Shown here: positions 35,621-43,392 of the stretch, in pieces
Position numbering within the stretch: the stretch's first letter is position 1
Layout: every line of letters starts with the position of its first letter
NCBI GenBank assembly: GCA_963934295.1
Contig: CAWVXY010000010.1
Span: 1-64,000 of the forward strand
Source of the DNA: Seribacter sp963934295
GTDB taxonomy: Bacteria; Verrucomicrobiota; Verrucomicrobiia; Opitutales; Seribacteraceae
Length of the DNA: 64,000 nt
Reading direction: 5' to 3'
Position numbers and translations under genes: made by a program
The notes under the pieces: generated by a model
Seen by the model: only the letters and a program-made list of their open reading frames with translations
What the model was told of the DNA's origin: nothing
The model's database searches: none

Positions 35621-37492
35621 ATGAAAATTTTGTCCTCCGCTTTATTGATTATCTTTTTACCCATTGCGACCATTGCCAAGGAACGCCCATCTAAACCCAA
35701 TGTGGTCTTAATCCTTACCGACGACCTGGGTTGGCAGGATGTAAAATGCTATGACATTGATGAGCCCTCCCCCATGGAAACTCCCAATATCGACCGCCTT
35801 GCTGAAAGAGGTGTAAAGTTTTGGCAAGCCTACTCACCAGCTCCCACCTGTGCACCTTCTCGCTGTGCAATCATGAGTGGCAACCATCCAGCCCGGGCCC
35901 AAAAGACCCATGTAGTGGGCGGAGCCCCCCCGACCCCAAATCATAAATTAGCCTGGTCAATGATTGCTCCCTGGTACAGTGGCAGAATGCCCGCAAATGA
36001 AATGACCATTGCACGGGTTTTACGAGAGAATGGATATGTAACCGGGCATTCCGGCAAATGGCATATGGCCATCGACCACAAGGCTTTTCCTCAACCTGAA
36101 GACCAAGGCTTTGACTGGACAAGAAGCAGCCGGGGGGCCCGTTCCAGCATGAAAAGTAGGGTAAACGGCTTTGCAACAACTCGAGCAAAAGACCTTTTCC
36201 GTCTCGATGAAAATGGCTATCCCTACCATCAAACCAGTGAGGATGCCCTAACCTTCTTGAGGGAGAACCACAACAAACCTTTCTTCCTGTATTACGCCAC
36301 TTGGCTCGTACACACACCCATTCACACTCGCTCTGAAAAGCTCCTTGAAAAGTACTGTAAAAAACTAGGCGTAAAAAGACCTGAGACTCAGGAAGGCTGG
36401 ACAATGAAAGGACAGACCAACCCATTTTATTGTGCCATGGTCGAAGAACTTGATTATCACATGGGTAAAGTTTTCGAATATTTAAAAACTACGAATGACC
36501 CAAGATGGCCAGGGCATAAACTTATAGAGAACACATATATCATATTTACTTCTGACAATGGTGGCATGGAAGGACATCCAGGCGAAATCATAACCGATAA
36601 TTATCCTCTTGATAGAGGAAAGATATCAGCCATGGAGGGAGGTATACGCGTACCATTAATTATTACAGGACCTGGAATTCAAAAAGGAGTTGAATCCGAT
36701 GTTATGATTAACGGCTTAGACTTTTATCCCACCCTTCTCACCCTCACGGGAACGCCTCAGCCAAAACAAAAAAATCTGGATGGAAGTGACTTAAGCGAAC
36801 TTCTGCTTAGAGACCCAATAAACCCCGACTTAGTAAAGAATAAGGATGGTAGAACAAGGGATACTATGGTGTGGCATTTCCCCCATAGTGTGGCCCTGGA
36901 AAGTACAATAAGAGTCGGTGGATTCAAACTTGTCAGAAACTATAACCATCGCTATGACAAAGACACTACTGAACTCGAGCTTTACCACCTGTATGAAAAA
37001 GTAAAGGATAGACAGGTGAGAGTAGATATTGAAGAGGCAAATAACCTTGCTTCCACAAAGCCTACTCTGACCAAGGAATTAAACAATAAACTTTCATCGA
37101 TTCTACAAGAAATGGATGCGAGTTACCCCTACTATAATCCCCAAGCTAATAAGGTTGGAGCTGACAAGAAAATGGTTCCTAAAGTAAAGTCACATAAAAG
37201 AGTAAACGGCGAAGTTATCTTCCAATATATTGAAAACGGTGCAAAAGTAATTCGCGGGGACTTGGTTTACACTCTCAATGGAGGCAACCGATATGAGGAA
37301 TGGGATCGTCTAAAGGCAGGTAAAAAAAATAACAGAGAGATCAGATTTACTTTACCCTCCGGAACAACCCATTATTTCCTCAACCTGATCGATGAAAATA
37401 ACTTTCTTGTCAGCTATCCTACAGCTCCTGATTATTCAGAGCTAAGTAAAACAAAAAAGCAATTTTCCAAATACGGCATAATTAATAAATGA
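35621..37492 (+). CDS. Secreted S1-family sulfatase with C-terminal extension (CAPSR)
   Basis: 623 aa, signal peptide 1-19. LILTDDLGWQDVKCYD provides the metal aspartates, CAPSRCAIMSGNHP (Cys77) is the formylglycine motif, GKWHMAID follows near residue 145 and FTSDNGGMEGHPG near 308. After the S1 core (to about 510) there is a ~110-residue tail with 'EVIFQYIENGAKVIRGDLVYTLNGG' and 'THYFLNLIDENNFLVSYP', a probable small beta-domain. Arginine codon use shifts from mostly CGN in the first half to mostly AGA/AGG after about 36600, hinting at a mosaic origin. Followed by a ferredoxin gene 87 bases on. Confidence 0.93.
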   Translation: MKILSSALLIIFLPIATIAKERPSKPNVVLILTDDLGWQDVKCYDIDEPSPMETPNIDRLAERGVKFWQAYSPAPTCAPSRCAIMSGNHPARAQKTHVVGGAPPTPNHKLAWSMIAPWYSGRMPANEMTIARVLRENGYVTGHSGKWHMAIDHKAFPQPEDQGFDWTRSSRGARSSMKSRVNGFATTRAKDLFRLDENGYPYHQTSEDALTFLRENHNKPFFLYYATWLVHTPIHTRSEKLLEKYCKKLGVKRPETQEGWTMKGQTNPFYCAMVEELDYHMGKVFEYLKTTNDPRWPGHKLIENTYIIFTSDNGGMEGHPGEIITDNYPLDRGKISAMEGGIRVPLIITGPGIQKGVESDVMINGLDFYPTLLTLTGTPQPKQKNLDGSDLSELLLRDPINPDLVKNKDGRTRDTMVWHFPHSVALESTIRVGGFKLVRNYNHRYDKDTTELELYHLYEKVKDRQVRVDIEEANNLASTKPTLTKELNNKLSSILQEMDASYPYYNPQANKVGADKKMVPKVKSHKRVNGEVIFQYIENGAKVIRGDLVYTLNGGNRYEEWDRLKAGKKNNREIRFTLPSGTTHYFLNLIDENNFLVSYPTAPDYSELSKTKKQFSKYGIINK

Positions 37493-37579
37493 TGTCTTAC
37501 CAAATACCCCGAAAAGTTTTAATTAAATATTAAATTTTTGAAATTTAGTTTTTTCTAAAAAGAATATAAGCTTACCTAT

Positions 37580-37891
37580 ATGCCTAAAGTTACATTTATT
37601 TCACAGGACGGAAAAGAAACCATAGTCGAAGATGCGATCGGAAACCTTATGGAAATCGCCCGCGAATACGATGTCGAGGGAATTGAAGGTGCCTGCAATG
37701 GGTGCTGCTCCTGTGCGACCTGTCATATTCGAGTAAAACCGGAATGGTTAGATAAGACTGGACGAGCAACGGAAGCAGAACAGGACCTGATAGACTTAGA
37801 AGATGGAACCGATGAAAGAAGTAGGCTGAGTTGCCAAGTTGAGATGACTGATGAATTGGACGGATTGGTAGTAGATGTTGCTCCTTTCTAG
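37580..37891 (+). CDS. Adrenodoxin-type 2Fe-2S ferredoxin
   Basis: 103 aa, no signal peptide, so cytoplasmic. The cluster ligands are Cys39, Cys45 and Cys48 in GACNGCCSCATCH (C-x5-C-x2-C) and Cys85 in SRLSCQVEMT, the pattern of vertebrate-type/ISC ferredoxins. Two extra cysteines (42, 43) sit inside the loop, which is unusual. It would carry electrons to a P450, an Fe-S assembly system or an oxygenase; none is encoded nearby. Upstream is an AT-rich stretch with no visible operator; downstream the TIM-barrel gene is convergent. Confidence 0.93.
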   Translation: MPKVTFISQDGKETIVEDAIGNLMEIAREYDVEGIEGACNGCCSCATCHIRVKPEWLDKTGRATEAEQDLIDLEDGTDERSRLSCQVEMTDELDGLVVDVAPF

Positions 37892-37922
37892 TCAGCCAAT
37901 AACCACCTTTTAAATGCTTTTT

Positions 37923-38759
37923 TTAAAGAGAAAGTAATTGGTTCATCAGTCGAGCGGTATTTTCAACTCCTCCATCATTACCCTCTCGGGTTGCCCAGCC
38001 TCTAAATTCTATTTGCTCCAGTTCGTGGCGGACTTTTTTCCAATCCACATCTCCCTGCCCGAGTGGACAAAATCCATTCTTGGACCCCCAATCTTTTACA
38101 TCCAATTTAAGGGTTCTTTTACCTAATATCCGGATCCATTTGTGACTGGGTCCATATTTCTGCATATTTCCAATGTCATAATATGCCTGAACCCAAGGAC
38201 TATTAATGGCATCGATATAATCACGAAACTGCTCTGGTTTGTAACAAAATCCGTTCCAAACGGTTTCAATCAGAATATGTATCTTTAGCTCGCTTGCCAA
38301 AGGAATCAATTTACGAATTTGTTCAATGGACCGGTCCCAGACATGTTGATGAGTTTCTTGATCGCCCTTAACTCGACCAGGTACCAAAAGTACGGATGTA
38401 CCACCGGCTCCCCTTGCCTCTCGCATGGCCTGTGCTAGGCCGATTCTGCTTTTTTCGCGAACCTCCGGATTTGGATCGGACAACCTAACCTTCCAATGTT
38501 TGTTGTAAACCACTCCATGCATAGGCAAATCGTGCTTTGCACATGCTTTCTTCATCAGTTCAATCTGCAAACCAGGGCCAGAACCCTCAATTCCATCAAA
38601 GCCCAAATCCTTCAACTTTTGCATTTTTTGGTCATTGGGTTTGGAGCCAAATTTAACTGCCTTCTTAATTTTCCCTTTAAAGGAATATTCTTTAGCCTTT
38701 ACCAGATTAGTGGAACATAAAGCTCCTGAACTTGTGGTCAAAAATTCTCTTCTTTTCAT
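37923..38759 (-). CDS. Exported sugar-phosphate-isomerase-like TIM-barrel protein
   Basis: 278 aa. The N-terminus KRREFLTTSSGALC is a Tat-like signal with RR. The body is of the xylose-isomerase-like TIM barrel family (AP_endonuc_2): LKDLGFDGIEGSGPG, MHGVVYNKHWKVRL, 'ILIETVWNGFCYKP' with a metal-binding Glu, 'VQAYYDIGNMQKYG' with Asp, and 'TLKLDVKDWG'. Members isomerise or epimerise sugars; in 3-keto-sugar pathways a homologue acts as hydratase. Export of such an enzyme is common in PVC bacteria. Divergent from the cytochrome c-PA14 gene. Confidence 0.86.
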   Translation of the reverse strand: MKRREFLTTSSGALCSTNLVKAKEYSFKGKIKKAVKFGSKPNDQKMQKLKDLGFDGIEGSGPGLQIELMKKACAKHDLPMHGVVYNKHWKVRLSDPNPEVREKSRIGLAQAMREARGAGGTSVLLVPGRVKGDQETHQHVWDRSIEQIRKLIPLASELKIHILIETVWNGFCYKPEQFRDYIDAINSPWVQAYYDIGNMQKYGPSHKWIRILGKRTLKLDVKDWGSKNGFCPLGQGDVDWKKVRHELEQIEFRGWATREGNDGGVENTARLMNQLLSL

Positions 38760-38946
38760 AAATAACCCTCCGTTTTTAAATGGGTTGTGTCGAATTTTTT
38801 TTATGTTTTTAAATAACTTTAATTGGCAAGCCTTTGAAATTTTGGAGTGTAATATAGATTGCTCATCATTATAACCTTCTCCACTCTCGATTATTTGGGA
38901 TCACATTCACAAGAACTCCCAATAAATAAAATTCTTTTTTAGCTTA
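38760..38946. promoter_or_regulatory. Divergent region between TIM-barrel gene and cytochrome c-PA14 gene
   Basis: 187 bases, very AT-rich with several A/T runs. It contains on the plus strand one copy of a shared element (listed separately at 38824-38855). No gene is seen in it. Confidence 0.4.
38824..38855 (+). promoter_or_regulatory. Shared promoter-like element, copy A (GGCA-N14-TGGAGTG)
   Basis: TTGGCA at 38823-38828 followed, 18 bases start to start from GGCA, by TGGAGTG at 38843-38849 and then TAATATA. The stretch AAATTTTGGAGTG is identical to copy B at 52072-52084. It lies 97 bases before the cytochrome c-PA14 start with no ATG between, so it is not acting as a ribosome-binding site here; this favours a promoter. 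Confidence 0.45.
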
Positions 38947-40071
38947 ATGAAATTTTATCTTTTCAAGTACCTAATCATTTTCAATTTTGGACTTTATATT
39001 GGCTTTGCCGATATGAAACGCGGACAGGAAGTCTACAATCAAATTTGCTTTAATTGCCATGGTCCGAAACTGGATGGCGGAATTGGTCCGAGCTTGGTGG
39101 ATTCATACTGGAAAAATGGGGATTCCTACGATGCTGTATACCGAAGCATAGCCAAGGGAGTAACCGGAACCGAAATGATCGCTTATGAATTAGTCTATCC
39201 TGAAAAGGATCTCCATTCGCTCACCGAATTTATTATTGATAAACAGGAAGGAAACCGACAGACCCTACGCTCTACTTATGCTCGGGACTATTTTGTAGGA
39301 AAAAGATTACACCCCGACCTTTTTGATTCGATTGAATCAACTTCCCAAACCCGATTGCCGGAAAACTTCTATTATGTGGGAAGAATGTTTGACGGGGTTC
39401 TACGTGGTCAGTCTAAACTGTTCATAAAGACTCCCGGGAAGTATCGTTTTAATATTAATGGCAAAGGCCGAACATCGATTTGGGTGAACGGGAAAGAAGT
39501 TCACTACAGCAATGATAAAAAAAAGAGAGATACCTACTTTAATAATGAATTTGAATTATCGGCAGGCATCCACGACCTGGAAATCCTTCATGAAGAACCC
39601 ACTTCCCATTCCATGAGGTTCGGAGTCAGGTTGCAAAAATTGAACGGCAAACATTGGATGCTGACGGGGAAAAGCTTAGAGGGAAGCGTTCCCAAAGTTG
39701 TTCGTTCAGACCAAAAAGCAAAAGTCATTCGAAAATGGATTGATGGCTTACCCCCAAGAACATTGCTTCTACTTTTGCCCAATCAAGTCTTATTGGCCTA
39801 TGACTCCGCAAGCGGTAAAATTATTAAAGGTTGGGAATCGGCATTTATTAATCAAACCCCCTCTCTGGACAGTCGAAGTCAAAAAAAATCTGAAGTTAAA
39901 GGAATAGAATTAACCGGTATCGCAAAGACGGTACTGGAAGGTGATCGTTTTAATCTTTTACATTATGAAACCTCTGGAGACTCGGTAACAATCGCCACCC
40001 TTGTGGACGGGCAACAGAAGAAATTCAGCATTAGCCCGGATGGAAAAAATTCCTACAAACTTTCTTTCTAA
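38947..40071 (+). CDS. Secreted cytochrome c with PA14-like domain
   Basis: 374 aa with signal peptide (about 1-22). One heme-c motif CFNCH at 34-38 in a short cytochrome c domain (to about 95). Residues about 118-240 resemble PA14 (ENFYYVGRMFDGVLRGQSKLFI, GKYRFNINGKGRTSIWVNGKEV, GIHDLEILHEEP), a sugar-binding module. The last ~130 residues are beta-rich and not recognised. A heme and a sugar module together suggest electron acceptance from a carbohydrate-oxidising partner, probably one of the next proteins; this is inference. First gene of a plus-strand run, 15 bases before the propeller-DUF1080 gene. Confidence 0.85.
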   Translation: MKFYLFKYLIIFNFGLYIGFADMKRGQEVYNQICFNCHGPKLDGGIGPSLVDSYWKNGDSYDAVYRSIAKGVTGTEMIAYELVYPEKDLHSLTEFIIDKQEGNRQTLRSTYARDYFVGKRLHPDLFDSIESTSQTRLPENFYYVGRMFDGVLRGQSKLFIKTPGKYRFNINGKGRTSIWVNGKEVHYSNDKKKRDTYFNNEFELSAGIHDLEILHEEPTSHSMRFGVRLQKLNGKHWMLTGKSLEGSVPKVVRSDQKAKVIRKWIDGLPPRTLLLLLPNQVLLAYDSASGKIIKGWESAFINQTPSLDSRSQKKSEVKGIELTGIAKTVLEGDRFNLLHYETSGDSVTIATLVDGQQKKFSISPDGKNSYKLSF

Positions 40072-40086
40072 TTTATTTTTAAATCG

Positions 40087-42276
40087 ATGAACATACTTTC
40101 TGCACTCCTTCTTTTATTCAGTTTCTCCATTTTATCTGCACAGATACCTGATGGATATAAAATCCAATCTATTTCCCTACCCCGTGGTTCAGTTTCGGTT
40201 CTTGGATTATGTCACAAACCTGATGGTACACTTGCGATTTGCACATGGGAAGGTGAAGTGTGGGAACGGAAAGGAGATGTGTGGACAAAGTTTGCCGAAA
40301 ACTTGATGGAACCAAATGGAATCTATTTCGACGAAAAAGAAGATGCTTACTATGTCGGACAAAAACCTGAGTTAACCAGACTGATTGATCTCGATAAAGA
40401 CGGGGTTTGCGATCGTTACGAGTGTATAACCGATGCATTTGGCATATCCGGAGAATACCATGAATATCATTTCGGCCCTGTTGTTGATTCATTAGGCAGA
40501 AAATATGCATCGCTTAATCTGGCGGCCCGAGGCGAGTTTACTGTACCGGATGGCAAACCATTTGGGAAAGGTGGAGGGAATATGTCCTACAACGCACCCT
40601 GGCGAGGCTGGGTTTACCGCTCCGACCGCAAAGGCCATTTCCAACCTCTTGCCAGTGGTTTTCGCTCGCCATGTGGAATCGGAATGAGTCCTGAGGATGA
40701 ACTCTTCATTACCGACAATCAAGGTGACTGGGTTGCAGATTGTGCCCTCTATCATGTACGGGAAGGTAATTTTTATGGTCACCCTGCATCCCTGCCAGCT
40801 CGTCCGGATTTCACCAAAGAAAAAGTCCTATCCATGAACGCTGAGGATTTTGAGAAGATTCGTACGTCTCCTGCAGTTTGGTTAGTACGCGAGGAAATTG
40901 CCAATTCTCCCGGCAGTCCAATCTGGGATACTACGAATGGTAAATTTGGACCCTTCAAGGGACAAATGTTTATAGGTGACCAAAGGCAATCCAATTATTT
41001 TCGAAGCGGTGTTGAGAAAATTAACGGAGAATACCAAGGCTGGTGCATTGATTTTTTGCGTGGCTTAGAAAGTGGTCCAGTCAAAATGTCCTTCGATTCA
41101 CAAGGTCGTCTTTGGTCTGCCCAAGTGGGCAGAGGCTGGTTTAGTAAGGGAGGTAAGCGTACCGCAATTCAATATGTTGAGTGGGACAAGAAAACCACAC
41201 CTTTTGCAATTCATTCAGCAAGCCTCACTAAGACTGGATTTTCTGTTCGGTTCACCGAAAGGATTGGTAAGAAAATGACCCCAAAAGTTTCCAGTTGGGG
41301 ATATCATTACTATAGTACCTATGGGTCTCCCCCAGTTGACCAGCAGGTGTTAAAAGTGAGTAATTATCAACTTTCTAAAGACCGTAAAACGGTCACATTT
41401 GATATCCCTTTAAGCGAAAAGAAAATCTACGCCATTACTTTTAACGAGCAAAGAAACACAGAAGCCGAAATGCTGGATTTTGATACCATCTACTACACGC
41501 TCAACCAAACTCGTCCTGTTCGTGAACCCCGACCAGGAAGAAATGTTGGATGGTCCCTTGCTGGTTCCAGTTGGAATCGAAATGATAAAAACCGTCCACT
41601 CCCCCCTGTGGTTGCTCCGCTATCTGCTGATAAATGTGCTATACCCGCACCCAAAGAAGCTACCCAATTGGACTCCACTCAATGGACAAACTCGAACTGG
41701 GTATTAGATAAAAATGGGGTTATGCCCAGAGGAAAAGGGAACAATTCAACAGTAAAGGCTTACGGAGATGCACGAATCCATTTGGAATTTCGGTTTGATC
41801 AATCGGATAACCCAGACTGGAAAGGACAGCTTTATGGAAATTCGGGAATCTTTCTCATGTCAGGCTATGAAATGCAGGTGGTCAACAGCTTTCAAAATCC
41901 AACCTTTGCAGACGGAACATGCGGTTCCATTTATGGCCAGCACCCTCCCCGCGTAAACTCTTCCCGTAAGCCTGGAGAGTGGCAATCCTATGATATTCTT
42001 ATGCAAGCTCCCGTTTTTTCAGAAAAGGGAGATGTGAAGCAACCGCTCCGTGTCACCGCATTTCATAATGGAATTTTAATCCATAATGACACATGGGTGT
42101 ATGGAGAAGTTGGAGGTCCCTACAAGAAACATGGTAAAAGACCTCTTATGATACAGGATCATAAGGGAACCGGCGTATCATTTCGCAATCTTTGGATTAT
42201 CGAAGATTTCCCCTACGATCTAAACTTGCCCGCTTTTCGGAATACCTTTCCAAGGTCCTCGGCTTCTTCCATCTAA
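40087..42276 (+). CDS. Secreted PVC-type propeller dehydrogenase-like protein with C-terminal DUF1080
   Basis: 729 aa, signal peptide 1-18. Residues about 20-420 form a beta-propeller of the soluble-glucose-dehydrogenase/PVC-dehydrogenase type (LGLCHKPDGTLAICTWEGEVW, EPNGIYFDEKEDAYYVGQKPEL, DLDKDGVCDRY, ASGFRSPCGIGMSPEDELFITDNQG). Residues about 520-725 are a DUF1080 jelly-roll (GNSGIFLMSGYEMQVVNSF, VSFRNLWIIEDF). There is no heme motif. The fusion joins a putative sugar oxidoreductase with a putative 3-keto-sugar hydrolase, a combination consistent with an oxidative cleavage route. A strong hairpin begins at the stop codon. Confidence 0.85.
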   Translation: MNILSALLLLFSFSILSAQIPDGYKIQSISLPRGSVSVLGLCHKPDGTLAICTWEGEVWERKGDVWTKFAENLMEPNGIYFDEKEDAYYVGQKPELTRLIDLDKDGVCDRYECITDAFGISGEYHEYHFGPVVDSLGRKYASLNLAARGEFTVPDGKPFGKGGGNMSYNAPWRGWVYRSDRKGHFQPLASGFRSPCGIGMSPEDELFITDNQGDWVADCALYHVREGNFYGHPASLPARPDFTKEKVLSMNAEDFEKIRTSPAVWLVREEIANSPGSPIWDTTNGKFGPFKGQMFIGDQRQSNYFRSGVEKINGEYQGWCIDFLRGLESGPVKMSFDSQGRLWSAQVGRGWFSKGGKRTAIQYVEWDKKTTPFAIHSASLTKTGFSVRFTERIGKKMTPKVSSWGYHYYSTYGSPPVDQQVLKVSNYQLSKDRKTVTFDIPLSEKKIYAITFNEQRNTEAEMLDFDTIYYTLNQTRPVREPRPGRNVGWSLAGSSWNRNDKNRPLPPVVAPLSADKCAIPAPKEATQLDSTQWTNSNWVLDKNGVMPRGKGNNSTVKAYGDARIHLEFRFDQSDNPDWKGQLYGNSGIFLMSGYEMQVVNSFQNPTFADGTCGSIYGQHPPRVNSSRKPGEWQSYDILMQAPVFSEKGDVKQPLRVTAFHNGILIHNDTWVYGEVGGPYKKHGKRPLMIQDHKGTGVSFRNLWIIEDFPYDLNLPAFRNTFPRSSASSI

Positions 42277-42296
42277 GGAAGCCTAAACGCTTCCTT
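42275..42296 (+). repeat. Inverted repeat at the stop codon, possible weak terminator or mRNA hairpin
   Basis: AAGGAAGC at 42275-42282 and GCTTCCTT at 42289-42296 form an 8-bp perfect stem with a 6-base loop, starting inside the TAA of the 729-aa gene. There is almost no T-run after it, so a classical intrinsic terminator is doubtful; it may limit read-through or stabilise the upstream message. Confidence 0.5.
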
Positions 42297-42335
42297 TGGA
42301 TTGCCATCTATGGGTAATATTGTAGAGGTATTTGT

Positions 42336-43373
42336 ATGAATTCTCCCATTGGTGCCCTCTCCTTTATTACCAAATTTTCAAGTTCTCTTGTCTTGATAGT
42401 GCTATGTTGCAACATACCCACACAAGCCAAGGATCATCCTCAAAAGGATACAAAAAATATTCTCTTTATAGCCGGTGATACCAAACACCGTCATGGATTT
42501 CATGAATACAAAGCGGGTTCCATTTTACTTGCTGACGCACTTAATAAAAGTGGCCTTCCTGTTCAGACTAAAGTCCACTGGTACGGATGGCCGGAAGATG
42601 AAACTATCTTTAATGATGTCGATGCGTGCATTATCTATGCAGACGGTGGAGGAGAGCTTGGCGAAAAGTATGCATTCTTAGACAGGAAAGTAAAAGCCAG
42701 TATGGGGATTATGTTTATGCACTATGGTGTTCATCCGACCAAAGAAGTGGCAGAAAAATATTATCATAAATGGATTGGGGGCTATTATGACGACGCCTTC
42801 TCGGTTAATCCATCCTGGGTTGCTGATATTCAAACCAAAGAAGGACACCCAGTGAGTCGAGGAGTAAAAGAGTTAACCGCATACGATGAATTTTACTGGA
42901 ATTTAAATTTTCCTGACCCCGAAAAATGTAAGCACTGCTATCCCCTTGCCACTGCAGTCCCGACTGAAAAAAATATGATTCGTTATGGAAGTTCTAAGTT
43001 TTGGAACAAACAGGCAGAAGAAAAGCTGGGTACTCCCCAAGCATTACTCTGGTGTTCAGATCCTGAAAAAGGAGCAAGAGGAGCCGGATTCGTTGGTGGG
43101 CATTATCATCGAAACTGGGCACTCGATAACTATCGGAAACTCATTCTTAATACCATTGCCTGGGTTGCCCGTATGGATGTGCCACAAGGTGGAGTTCCCT
43201 CACAAAAAGTTACCAAGGACATGCTCAATCAAAATTTAAACCGTCCAGACTTTCCGGAGGAAATTGAATTGCCCACTCCCGATTTGTTAACGCAGGAACC
43301 AGGTAAAAAACCGATTCTTGGACCGGATGGAAGAATGCCCCCACGGGCTCCCAAAAAACCTAAGAAAAAATAA
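42336..43373 (+). CDS. Secreted ThuA-like domain protein
   Basis: 345 aa, exported (hydrophobic residues about 12-30). It matches the ThuA/trehalose-utilisation family (PF06283, class-I glutamine-amidotransferase-like fold): NILFIAGDTKHRHGFHEYKAG, DVDACIIYADGGGE, MGIMFMHYGVHPTKE, GGHYHRNWALDNYRKLILNTIAWVAR. ThuA and its partner ThuB have been linked to 3-keto-trehalose metabolism in rhizobia, but PVC homologues are uncharacterised. A purine-rich GAGG lies about 8 bases before the ATG. It is 19 bases before the next gene and surely co-transcribed with it. Confidence 0.86.
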   Translation: MNSPIGALSFITKFSSSLVLIVLCCNIPTQAKDHPQKDTKNILFIAGDTKHRHGFHEYKAGSILLADALNKSGLPVQTKVHWYGWPEDETIFNDVDACIIYADGGGELGEKYAFLDRKVKASMGIMFMHYGVHPTKEVAEKYYHKWIGGYYDDAFSVNPSWVADIQTKEGHPVSRGVKELTAYDEFYWNLNFPDPEKCKHCYPLATAVPTEKNMIRYGSSKFWNKQAEEKLGTPQALLWCSDPEKGARGAGFVGGHYHRNWALDNYRKLILNTIAWVARMDVPQGGVPSQKVTKDMLNQNLNRPDFPEEIELPTPDLLTQEPGKKPILGPDGRMPPRAPKKPKKK

Positions 43374-43392
43374 CTCCCTGCTCCACTTCCGA

